A stretch of 6,216 nucleotides of DNA, taken from contig CALDDL010000098.1 in the NCBI GenBank assembly GCA_937936675.1, positions 1-6,216 on the forward strand, in the 5' to 3' direction. Positions within the stretch are counted from its first letter, which is position 1. Every line of letters starts with the position of its first letter. A model generated the notes under the pieces. That model was not told the DNA's origin. It saw only the letters and a list, made by a program, of their open reading frames with translations, and made no database searches. This stretch comes from an uncultured bacterium (GTDB lineage: Bacteria > Bacteroidota > Ignavibacteria > Ignavibacteriales > Melioribacteraceae). The position numbers and the translations under genes are program-made. Of the stretch, positions 1-6,216 are shown piece by piece.

Positions 1-3
1 TTT

Positions 4-7
4 GGAG
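4..7 (+). promoter_or_regulatory. Ribosome binding site of the HAD gene
   Basis: GGAG lies 5 nt before the ATG at 13. The nearer ATG at 8-10 is out of frame with the HAD protein, so the Shine-Dalgarno plus reading frame supports the start at 13. Confidence 0.6.
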
Positions 8-12
8 ATGAT

Positions 13-906
13 ATGATTGAAAATCCACATAAAATTTTGGACGAATTAAAACCGGAGAAAGAATTTTTTATTGGAATCGATTCTGATGGATGTGTGTTTG
101 ATACAATGGAAATAAAACAGAAAGAATGTTTCTGTCCGCAATTTGTAAAACATTTCGGATTACAGAGAGTATCTAAATATGCACGTGAAACTTGGGAATT
201 TGTTAATCTTTATTCCAAGACAAGAGGTGTAAATAGATTTAATGCTCTTATTCGTGCAATAGATTTATTAGGTCAAAGAGAAGAAGTGAAATTGCGAAAT
301 GCTAAGATGCCCGATTTAACTCCGGTTATTGATTGGGTTGAAAAAGAATCAAAGCTTGGCAATCCTGCGCTTATTAAATACGCTGCTGAAGTCAATAACC
401 CCGTTATAAGCCAAACATTAAATTGGTCGATTGAGGTAAATAAAGAGATAGAACGATTAGTATTTGATATCCCTCCGTTTCCTTATGTAATAGAATCTCT
501 CGAAAAGATGAAATCGAAAGCTGATTTAATGGTTGTTTCTCAAACTCCGGTTGAAGCATTAAAAAGAGAATGGGAGGAACATAATATCTCAGGATTTGTT
601 AAATTGATAGCAGGTCAAGAATACGGCACAAAGAGCGAACACCTGAAATATGCCGCTAAAGGAAAGTATCCTGATAATAAAATTCTTATGATCGGTGATG
701 CACCGGGAGATTTAAAAGCTGCAAAATCTAATGGAGTACTTTTCTATCCGATTAATCCGGGACATGAAGATAGTTCTTGGAAAAAGTTTTATGATGAAGC
801 ATTGGATAAATTCTTTGCCGGAAACTATAAAGGAGATTATGAAAATAATCTTATTTCTGAATTTCAAAATTATTTGCCAGAAAATCCTAATTGGAAGGTA
901 GTCTAG
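13..906 (+). CDS. HAD-superfamily hydrolase (probable phosphatase) with large cap, substrate unknown
   Basis: Probable cytoplasmic phosphatase of the haloacid dehalogenase superfamily, 297 aa. All four HAD motifs are visible. Motif I is DSDGCVFDT, with Asp23 as expected nucleophile and Asp25 as acid/base. Motif II is the Ser in VVSQT (Ser176). Motif III is probably Lys207 in GTKSEH. Motif IV is GDAPGD with Asp229 and Asp233, expected to bind Mg2+. Between motifs I and II, about residues 31-165 form a mostly helical insert, a C1-type cap noticeably larger than in beta-phosphoglucomutase-like members; the cap usually sets substrate choice. There is no signal peptide or membrane segment. The ATG at 13 is chosen because GGAG lies at 4-7; no stop is seen upstream in frame within the window, so a longer form cannot be fully excluded. 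The gene abuts the LarA-family gene without a spacer, suggesting a shared pathway. A sugar-phosphate or phospho-sugar-acid substrate is inference only. Family assignment is firm; function is open. Confidence 0.9.
   Translation: MIENPHKILDELKPEKEFFIGIDSDGCVFDTMEIKQKECFCPQFVKHFGLQRVSKYARETWEFVNLYSKTRGVNRFNALIRAIDLLGQREEVKLRNAKMPDLTPVIDWVEKESKLGNPALIKYAAEVNNPVISQTLNWSIEVNKEIERLVFDIPPFPYVIESLEKMKSKADLMVVSQTPVEALKREWEEHNISGFVKLIAGQEYGTKSEHLKYAAKGKYPDNKILMIGDAPGDLKAAKSNGVLFYPINPGHEDSSWKKFYDEALDKFFAGNYKGDYENNLISEFQNYLPENPNWKVV
893..898 (+). promoter_or_regulatory. Ribosome binding site of the LarA-family gene, inside the HAD coding end
   Basis: GGAAGG lies 8 nt before the ATG at 907 and within the last codons of the HAD gene. 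The stop TAG (904-906) touches the ATG. Ribosomes finishing the HAD gene are therefore placed to reinitiate, consistent with translational coupling. Confidence 0.65.
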
Positions 907-2184
907 ATGTTATTATATGCTCGTGGAAATGAAAATGAATTTCTTAGTGAAGATGATATTCGTGAAGCGGTTTATTCTTCTTTAGAAAAATTAGGTTATA
1001 AGAAAAAAGTACTAGCTATTCCACCCGATTTTACGAGGTTTCATTCTCAAGCAGGAATATTGACTCATTATTCTTATAAATATTATAAAGAATATATGAC
1101 TGATATACTCCCTGCATTAGGCACACACGTTGCTATGACTAAAAAAGAAATATCCACAATGTATCCCGGAATACCACAAGAATTATTTCGCGTACATAAT
1201 TGGAGAAGCGACCTCATAACTTTAGGTGAAGTACCCTCTGATTTTATTAAAGAAGTTTCCGAAGGTAAACTAAATTATTCATGGCTCGCTCAAGTAAATA
1301 AAATATTAGTTGAAGGTGATTATGATCTGATATTATCAATCGGACAGGTAGTGCCGCATGAAGTTGTAGGAATGGCGAACTATAATAAAAATATTTTTGT
1401 CGGCACCGGCGGTAAAGACGGGATAAATAAAAGTCATTTCCTAGGTGCGGTTTACGGAATGGAAAGAATGATGGGCAGGGCAGATACTCCTGTTCGTAAA
1501 GTGCTAAATTATGCTTCTGAGAATTTTGCCAAAGAGCTTCCAATAATTTATATGCAAACTGTGATCGGAAAAGATGAATCGGGCAAATTAGTAATGCGTG
1601 GATTATTTATCGGAGATGATTATGAGTGCTTCCGCCTTGCTGCTGAACTTTCTCAAAAAGTAAATTTTCAAATGCTTGATAAACCGTTAAAAAAAGTTAT
1701 TGTATATCTTGATGAGCATGAATTTAAAAGTACTTGGCTCGGGAATAAAAGTATTTATAGAACCAGAATGGCAATTGAAGATAATGGAGAATTAATTGTC
1801 CTTGCTCCCGGTCTTCATCAATTCGGTGAAGATAAAGAGATTGATCGATTAATAAGAAAATATGGCTACGTTACTACTCCTGAGATATTAGATGCGGTTG
1901 ATAAAAATGAAGAACTTCAAAATAACCTAAGTGCCGCAGCTCATTTGATTCATGGTTCTTCTGAAGATAGATTTAAGATTACTTACTGTCCGGGAAATAT
2001 TTCTAAAGAGGAGATTAAAAGCGTTAATTTCGATTATGCCGATTTAGGTATGATGATGAAGAAATATGATCCCGAACAACTTCGCGATGGTATAAATATA
2101 ATGCCTGACGGTGAGGAAGTTTTTTATGTCTCTAATCCGGCTCTCGGATTATGGGCTTATAAAAATAGATTTAAAAATAATTGA
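907..2184 (+). CDS. LarA-family nickel-dependent racemase/epimerase (DUF2088), possible sugar-acid 2-epimerase
   Basis: Homologue of the nickel-pincer lactate racemase LarA, 425 aa, cytoplasmic. The family interconverts alpha-hydroxyacid stereoisomers by hydride transfer to a Ni-pyridinium pincer cofactor attached to a lysine. Visible residues fit Lactobacillus plantarum LarA: DFTR (Asp41, Arg44) for Asp72/Arg75; His74 in GTHVAMT for His108; then His151, Lys161 and His177 for His174, cofactor-bearing Lys184 and nickel ligand His200. The last three keep exactly the family spacing (10 and 26 residues). The fold should be an N-terminal LarA catalytic domain followed by a C-terminal domain from roughly residue 260. 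The start follows the TAG of the HAD gene directly and has GGAAGG at 893-898. The pincer cofactor requires LarB, LarC and LarE, none of which is encoded here. Since the family includes gluconate 2-epimerases and other hydroxyacid racemases, and gnd follows 20 nt later, a sugar acid is a more likely substrate than lactate. That substrate is inferred. Confidence 0.88.
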   Translation: MLLYARGNENEFLSEDDIREAVYSSLEKLGYKKKVLAIPPDFTRFHSQAGILTHYSYKYYKEYMTDILPALGTHVAMTKKEISTMYPGIPQELFRVHNWRSDLITLGEVPSDFIKEVSEGKLNYSWLAQVNKILVEGDYDLILSIGQVVPHEVVGMANYNKNIFVGTGGKDGINKSHFLGAVYGMERMMGRADTPVRKVLNYASENFAKELPIIYMQTVIGKDESGKLVMRGLFIGDDYECFRLAAELSQKVNFQMLDKPLKKVIVYLDEHEFKSTWLGNKSIYRTRMAIEDNGELIVLAPGLHQFGEDKEIDRLIRKYGYVTTPEILDAVDKNEELQNNLSAAAHLIHGSSEDRFKITYCPGNISKEEIKSVNFDYADLGMMMKKYDPEQLRDGINIMPDGEEVFYVSNPALGLWAYKNRFKNN

Positions 2185-2190
2185 ATAAAT

Positions 2191-2195
2191 AGGAG
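2191..2195 (+). promoter_or_regulatory. Ribosome binding site of gnd
   Basis: AGGAG lies 9 nt before the ATG at 2205, in the 20-nt gap after the LarA-family gene. The gap has no room for a promoter or terminator, supporting co-transcription. Confidence 0.7.
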
Positions 2196-2204
2196 TAAAT
2201 AATT

Positions 2205-3656
2205 ATGAAGAAAGCAGATATTGGTCTCGTTGGTCTTGCGGTTATGGGTGAAAACTTAGTTCTCAATATGGAGAGCAAAGGTTTTACTGTCGCAGTTTTT
2301 AATCGCTCTTTGGACAAGGTTGATCATTTTGTTAATGGAAGAGGTAAAGGGAAAAATGTAATCGGTACTCATTCGATTGAAGAATTTGTTAATTCAATTG
2401 CGACACCACGTAAAGTGATGCTTATGGTTAAAGCAGGTAAGCCTGTGGATGATTTTATAGAACTATTAATACCTCTATTAGATAAAGGCGATATTATAAT
2501 TGATGGTGGTAACTCACATTTCCCTGATACGACAAGAAGAACGAAATATGTTGAAGAGAAGGGATTATTATATATCGGAACAGGAGTATCAGGCGGAGAA
2601 GAGGGAGCATTAAAAGGTCCTTCAATTATGCCCGGTGGTTCTAAAGCTGCTTGGGAATCGGTTAAGCCAATTTTCCAAGCAATTGCCGCAAAAGTAGATG
2701 ATGGTACTCCTTGCTGTGATTGGGTTGGTGAAAATGGTGCAGGTCATTTCGTTAAAATGGTTCATAACGGTATCGAATATGGCGATATGCAATTAATTTG
2801 CGAAGCTTATCAAATTATGAAAGATTATGTCGGTCTAAGTTATGATGAAATGTATCAAGTATTTAAGGAATGGAACGAAGGTGAATTGGATAGCTACCTA
2901 ATAGAAATCACAAGAGATATTTTGAATTTCAAAGATGAAGACGGAAGTCCGCTAGTAGAAAAAATTCTTGATACCGCAGGTCAAAAAGGTACAGGCAAAT
3001 GGACAGTAATGGCATCACTTGATGAAGGTGCTCCTCTTACATTAATCGGTGAAGCAGTTTATGGAAGAACTTTATCCTCACAAAAGGATGAAAGAGTGGA
3101 AGCAGCAAAAATTCTTTCCGGTCCGGTTCCAAAATTTGAAGGTGATAAAAAAGCATTCGTTGATGATTTAATGAGAGCTCTTTATGCTTCTAAGATTGTT
3201 TCTTATGCTCAGGGATATGTACTCATGCGTAATGCAGCTAAAGCGTATGGTTGGAACTTAAATTATGGTGGTATTGCTCTTATGTGGCGAGGCGGCTGTA
3301 TTATTCGATCTGTATTCTTAGGTAAGATAAAAACAGCTTTCGATAATAATCCGGGACTAACTAATCTATTACTTGATCCCTTCTTTAAAGAAAAGATTGA
3401 AGAATCGCAGGCAGCTTGGAGAAGAGTCGTAGCCAAATCTGTTGAAAACGGTATTTGGATTCCCGCTTTAAGTACAGCACTTAATTATTTTGATGGATTT
3501 AGAAACAATCGATTGCCTGCTAACTTATTGCAAGCTCAAAGAGATTATTTCGGTGCTCATACTTATGAAAGAATTGACAAACCGAGAGGTGAATTTTATC
3601 ATACAAATTGGACCGGTAGAGGTGGAGATACAGCATCTTCCACATATAATGTTTAA
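2205..3656 (+). CDS. gnd: 6-phosphogluconate dehydrogenase, decarboxylating
   Basis: Converts 6-phospho-D-gluconate to ribulose-5-phosphate and CO2 with NAD(P)+, the last oxidative step of the pentose phosphate pathway; a cytoplasmic homodimer in the family. At 483 aa it has the length of the long (animal-type) form; the E. coli enzyme is 468 aa. The N-terminal Rossmann domain has GLVGLAVMG (residues 7-15), followed by Asn33-Arg34-Ser35, the position where NADP-dependent members bind the 2'-phosphate, so NADP+ is likely. Substrate-site motifs are GGNSH (101-105), VSGGEEGALKGPS (128-140) and HFVKMVHNGIEYGDMQ (181-196), containing catalytic Lys184 and Glu191. The C-terminal QRDYFGAHTY supplies Arg446 and His452 from the partner subunit. 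The tail HTNWTGRGG...SSTYNV resembles the animal enzyme and is absent from E. coli Gnd. The ATG at 2205 has a good Shine-Dalgarno, and the protein begins as in known homologues. It is intact, with no missing key residue. Confidence 0.98.
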   Translation: MKKADIGLVGLAVMGENLVLNMESKGFTVAVFNRSLDKVDHFVNGRGKGKNVIGTHSIEEFVNSIATPRKVMLMVKAGKPVDDFIELLIPLLDKGDIIIDGGNSHFPDTTRRTKYVEEKGLLYIGTGVSGGEEGALKGPSIMPGGSKAAWESVKPIFQAIAAKVDDGTPCCDWVGENGAGHFVKMVHNGIEYGDMQLICEAYQIMKDYVGLSYDEMYQVFKEWNEGELDSYLIEITRDILNFKDEDGSPLVEKILDTAGQKGTGKWTVMASLDEGAPLTLIGEAVYGRTLSSQKDERVEAAKILSGPVPKFEGDKKAFVDDLMRALYASKIVSYAQGYVLMRNAAKAYGWNLNYGGIALMWRGGCIIRSVFLGKIKTAFDNNPGLTNLLLDPFFKEKIEESQAAWRRVVAKSVENGIWIPALSTALNYFDGFRNNRLPANLLQAQRDYFGAHTYERIDKPRGEFYHTNWTGRGGDTASSTYNV

Positions 3657-3683
3657 ATTACCGAGTCAAATAAAAATTTTTAT

Positions 3684-3689
3684 AGGTGG
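3684..3689 (+). promoter_or_regulatory. Ribosome binding site deciding the GTG start of tkt
   Basis: AGGTGG lies 6 nt before GTG at 3696. The ATG at 3706 is in another frame, and the next in-frame Met is residue 36, already past the conserved NSGHPG motif. The GTG is therefore the only start that gives a complete protein with a well-placed Shine-Dalgarno. Confidence 0.75.
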
Positions 3690-3695
3690 TTAATC

Positions 3696-5690
3696 GTGAA
3701 CAAAAATGGTATTGAACTCTTAAAGTTGGCAGGTAACACAATTCGTATTCTTTCAGCTGAAGGAGTTGAAAAGGCAAATTCAGGGCATCCCGGATTGCCT
3801 ATGGGTATGGCGGATGTTGCCGCTGTTTTATGGACTGAATTCTTGAAACATAATCCGGAAGATCCAAAATGGATTAATAGAGATCGATTCGTTCTATCGG
3901 CAGGTCATGGATCAATGCTTCTTTATTCCATGCTCCATCTTTCCGGTTATGATTGTACTATCGAAGATTTAAAATCATTCAGACAATGGAATAGCCGCAC
4001 TCCGGGTCATCCTGAATATGGGATGTTAGATGGTGTTGAAACTTCCACAGGTCCTTTGGGACAAGGTTTGAGTAATGGTATAGGTATGGCTATTGCTGCT
4101 AAGATGATGAATGCGCGTTTCGATGATAATTTAATTGGTAACCATTTTATTTATGGGATAATGAGTGATGGCGATTTGATGGAAGGAATCTCACACGAAT
4201 CTTGTTCATTAGCAGGGCATCTTGGACTTGGTAATATTATCTATTTCTATGATGATAATAATATTACTATTGAAGGGAATACATCACTATCGTTTTCCGA
4301 TAATACAGCTATGCGTTTTGAAGCTTATGGATGGCAGGTACTAAATATTACTGCTTATGATTATAATGCAATCAGAGAAGCGATAATTGAAGGACAAAAA
4401 GAAACTTCTAAACCTACAATTATTATCACTAAATCTCATATCGGTTTTGGAAGTCCAAATAAAGTTGATACATCAGATGTTCATGGTTCGCCGCTTGGTA
4501 AAGCTGAATTGGAAATCACTAAAAAATATCTTGATTGGGATTTGGATAAAGAATTTTATGTACCTGAAAAAGTTGCAAAACTTTTTGCTGATAGAAAAGA
4601 AGAATTACATAAAGAATATAATGAATGGAAAAATGATTTTAACGGATGGAGTAAAAAGAATCCTGATCAATATGAACTATTAGAAAAATATTTAACCGGT
4701 TGGGTACCTGAAAATCTTGAAGAAGAATTATTAAAAGCAGCTCCTAAGGAACCCGCAGCCTCAAGAACTCTTTCGAGCAAAGTTATTCAAAAGATTGCTG
4801 AATTAGTTCCTAGTTTTATAGGAGGATCGGCAGACCTTGCTCCTTCTACCAATACTTTTATGAAAGGATATTCTGCAATATCGAAAGATGATTTTGCAGG
4901 AAAGAATTTCCATTTCGGTATCCGTGAGCATGCGATGGGTGCGATCGTAAATGGTCTCGCACTTTATGGCGGATTTAAAGCATTCGGTTCTACATTTTTT
5001 GTATTCTCCGACTATATGCGCCCTACTATTCGATTAGCTTCAATTATGGAGTTGCCTGTAATTTATGTATTTACTCATGATAGTATATTCGTTGGCGAAG
5101 ATGGCCCAACTCATGAACCGATTGAACATCTTGCAGTTCTTCGTGCAATCCCTCATGTAACGGTTTTTAGACCTGCTGATGGAGTGGAAACCGCTATGGC
5201 GTGGGCTTATGCATTGCGCAACACTAAAAATCCTGTTGCATTAATCTTAACTCGTCAAAAAATTGAAGCATTTGAAAAAGATGCTGATTTTAATCCGAAT
5301 GAGATTCTCAAAGGTGCATACATTGTTTCTAAAGAGAAATCGGATAAACCCGATTTTGTAATCGCAGCCAGTGGTTCAGAAGTTCCGGTTGCTGCTGATG
5401 CAAAAAAACTTTTGGAAAATGATTTTAATATTCGTGTTGTTTCAATCCCTTCAAAAGAAGTATTTGAAAAACAGAGCGATGAATTTAAAAACAGTCTGTT
5501 CCCTTCAGATACACCTGTTGTTGTTATAGAAGCTGCTTCAATGATGGGATGGGGTGATCTATTCAGACAGAAACTTCTTCGTATTGGGATCGAGCATTTT
5601 GGTGCTTCTGCTCCTTATAAAACTCTCGCTAAAGAATATGGCTTTACGGGAGAAAGTGTTGCAAATAAAATTAAAGAATGGATAAAATAA
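3696..5690 (+). CDS. tkt: Transketolase
   Basis: Thiamine-diphosphate enzyme moving two-carbon ketol units between sugar phosphates (xylulose-5-P with ribose-5-P or erythrose-4-P), the non-oxidative pentose phosphate core; cytoplasmic homodimer. At 664 aa it is full length (E. coli TktA 663). The N-terminal PP domain carries NSGHPGLPMG (His31), SAGHGSML (His71), the ThDP motif SDGDLMEG (Asp158) with metal ligands Asn188 and Ile190 thirty residues on, and VHGSPLG (His263). The central Pyr domain carries GIREHAMG with Glu411, which activates the cofactor, and HDSIFVGEDGPTHEP (461-475) with His461, Asp469 and His473. Arg520 sits in the phosphate-binding TRQ. The C-terminal domain runs from about 545 to the end. 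All recognised catalytic residues are present. It starts with GTG, 39 nt after gnd and in the same frame, and its TAA overlaps the kduI ATG by one base. Coupling to gnd makes sense because Gnd produces the pentose phosphate pool it uses. Confidence 0.98.
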   Translation: MNKNGIELLKLAGNTIRILSAEGVEKANSGHPGLPMGMADVAAVLWTEFLKHNPEDPKWINRDRFVLSAGHGSMLLYSMLHLSGYDCTIEDLKSFRQWNSRTPGHPEYGMLDGVETSTGPLGQGLSNGIGMAIAAKMMNARFDDNLIGNHFIYGIMSDGDLMEGISHESCSLAGHLGLGNIIYFYDDNNITIEGNTSLSFSDNTAMRFEAYGWQVLNITAYDYNAIREAIIEGQKETSKPTIIITKSHIGFGSPNKVDTSDVHGSPLGKAELEITKKYLDWDLDKEFYVPEKVAKLFADRKEELHKEYNEWKNDFNGWSKKNPDQYELLEKYLTGWVPENLEEELLKAAPKEPAASRTLSSKVIQKIAELVPSFIGGSADLAPSTNTFMKGYSAISKDDFAGKNFHFGIREHAMGAIVNGLALYGGFKAFGSTFFVFSDYMRPTIRLASIMELPVIYVFTHDSIFVGEDGPTHEPIEHLAVLRAIPHVTVFRPADGVETAMAWAYALRNTKNPVALILTRQKIEAFEKDADFNPNEILKGAYIVSKEKSDKPDFVIAASGSEVPVAADAKKLLENDFNIRVVSIPSKEVFEKQSDEFKNSLFPSDTPVVVIEAASMMGWGDLFRQKLLRIGIEHFGASAPYKTLAKEYGFTGESVANKIKEWIK

Positions 5691-6216
5691 TGGATGTAAG
5701 ATATTCGCCTGATCAAAAAGGTTTTAAACAATTTTCTACTGATGAACTCCGTCAATCATTTCTGATTGACGGACTCTTTCAGAAAAATAAAATACCAATG
5801 GTATATTCTGATGTTGATCGTTCGATAACAGGGTCTGTCGTCCCATCTGGTAAATCTTTAAAATTGGAAGCATCTAAAAAAGAGATGTCTGCGGATTACT
5901 TTTTAGAGAGACGTGAAATTGGTATTATAAACATTGGTGATCCCGGCTCTATATCGATTGACGGTAAATCATATAAAATGTCATCTCGTGATGGATTGTA
6001 TATTGGTAAAGGAGCTAAGAAAATTGAATTTAAAAGTAATAATGCGAAAAAACCTGCAAAATATTATTTTGTTAGTTATCCGGCTCATAAAGAATATCCA
6101 ACAGCCCATATAAAAATTACCGATGCCACTCCCCGTCCACTTGGTACTTTAGAGCAGGCAAATAAAAGAACTATTTATCAATATATTCACCCCGGAACGA
6201 TACCCACATGTCAGTT
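5690..6216 (+). CDS. kduI: 5-keto-4-deoxyuronate isomerase (4-deoxy-L-threo-5-hexosulose-uronate ketol-isomerase), 3' truncated by window
   Basis: KduI isomerises 4-deoxy-L-threo-5-hexosulose uronate, the product of unsaturated oligouronide cleavage, to 3-deoxy-D-glycero-2,5-hexodiulosonate. KduD then reduces it to 2-keto-3-deoxygluconate. Only the first 175 codons are present; the E. coli protein is 278 aa. The translation matches that family along its length: the MDVR start, MVYSDVDR (37-44), YFLERREIGIINIG (70-83), RDGLYIGKGAK (100-110), PAHKEYPT (131-138) and the TCQ at the window end that in E. coli precedes the metal-binding half. The cupin zinc ligands (three His and one Glu) lie beyond the edge, so activity cannot be judged. 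The ATG at 5690 shares its A with the tkt TAA, and only a weak GGA (5680-5682) precedes it, so translation is probably coupled to tkt. The ATG at 5694 is out of frame. Its presence points to growth on pectin or other uronate polymers. An 11-bp hairpin covers codons 20-28. Confidence 0.95.
   Translation, partial: MDVRYSPDQKGFKQFSTDELRQSFLIDGLFQKNKIPMVYSDVDRSITGSVVPSGKSLKLEASKKEMSADYFLERREIGIINIGDPGSISIDGKSYKMSSRDGLYIGKGAKKIEFKSNNAKKPAKYYFVSYPAHKEYPTAHIKITDATPRPLGTLEQANKRTIYQYIHPGTIPTCQ
5748..5773 (+). repeat. Perfect 11-bp inverted repeat with 4-nt loop inside kduI
   Basis: The arm TCCGTCAATCA (5748-5758) and its exact complement TGATTGACGGA (5763-5773) flank the loop TTTC. The stem has 5 G/C pairs of 11. 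It lies 58 nt downstream of the kduI start and spans codons 20-28, which encode LRQSFLIDG, a segment that also follows the KduI family. No run of T follows, so it is not a standard intrinsic terminator. A role in mRNA stability, pausing or protein binding is possible, but chance within coding sequence is not excluded. Confidence 0.7.

Larger units (their letters stand above)
13..6216 (+). other. Probable operon: HAD - LarA family - gnd - tkt - kduI
   Basis: All five genes share one strand with junctions of 0, 20, 39 and -1 nt, and none of the gaps contains a terminator-like hairpin or has room for an ordinary promoter. The enzymes all handle sugar acids or sugar phosphates, or belong to families that can. 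The unit is open at both ends: its promoter lies to the left of the window or is missing from it, and further uronate genes such as kduD may follow on the right. Confidence 0.8.

Noticed and set aside
1..11. TGA at 9-11 as the stop codon of an upstream gene overlapping the HAD ribosome binding site
   Set aside because: It would fit the tight operon style, but only two preceding codons are in the window, so nothing supports a coding frame there.
1247..1543. 98-codon open frame on the minus strand inside the LarA-family gene
   Set aside because: It lies wholly within a gene with well-conserved motifs on the other strand, and its translation shows no recognisable domain; it is a shadow frame.
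3671..3682. 12-bp palindrome TAAAAATTTTTA in the gnd-tkt gap, considered as a terminator or operator
   Set aside because: It has no G/C pairs and no loop, lies directly against the tkt Shine-Dalgarno, and is expected by chance in AT-rich spacers.
3490..3693. 67-codon + strand open frame overlapping the end of gnd and the gap before tkt
   Set aside because: It overlaps the conserved C-terminus of gnd in another frame and its product resembles nothing; a chance frame.
4161..4190. Transketolase ThDP motif reading SDGD instead of the GDGC of E. coli
   Set aside because: The metal-binding Asp158 and its downstream ligands are kept, and SDGD variants are familiar in other bacterial transketolases; not a defect.
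4387..4683. 98-codon + strand open frame inside tkt
   Set aside because: Lysine/leucine/isoleucine-rich translation typical of an off-frame reading of AT-rich DNA, fully inside tkt.

Overview
The window is a single-direction, tightly packed run of five protein-coding genes on the + strand. In order they encode a HAD-superfamily hydrolase, a LarA-family (nickel-dependent racemase/epimerase, DUF2088) protein, decarboxylating 6-phosphogluconate dehydrogenase (gnd), transketolase (tkt), and the first 175 codons of 5-keto-4-deoxyuronate isomerase (kduI), which runs off the right edge. The junctions are 0 nt, 20 nt, 39 nt and a 1-nt overlap, so the genes are very probably one transcription unit. 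No promoter or terminator is visible. Only 12 bases precede the first start, so the operon may begin further left, and it continues beyond the window.

The DNA is AT-rich by eye. Four of the five genes have a readable Shine-Dalgarno sequence. The 6-phosphogluconate dehydrogenase has features I associate with Bacteroidota-type enzymes (a GRGKGKN loop) plus a long C-terminal tail. Together with kduI, this suggests a polysaccharide- or uronate-degrading bacterium of the Bacteroidota/Ignavibacteria (FCB) kind. That is a low-confidence inference with no RNA gene or marker to anchor it.

The genes can be read as one sugar-acid module. KduI acts on the 4-deoxy uronate released when lyases cleave pectin, alginate-like or glycosaminoglycan polymers. 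Gnd oxidatively decarboxylates 6-phosphogluconate to ribulose-5-phosphate, and transketolase rearranges the resulting pentose phosphates. The LarA-family protein keeps the residues that in lactate racemase hold the nickel-pincer cofactor and act in catalysis. Given its neighbours, it may be an epimerase of a sugar acid such as gluconate/mannonate rather than a lactate racemase. The HAD protein has all four phosphatase motifs and an unusually large cap, but its substrate is unknown.

The points most worth a second look are the possible LarA-based bridge between uronate catabolism and the oxidative pentose phosphate pathway, the HAD/LarA pair separated only by an in-frame TAG, and a perfect 11-bp hairpin inside the start of kduI. 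There are no mobile elements, CRISPR arrays or RNA genes that I can support, and no gene-free stretch longer than 39 bases.
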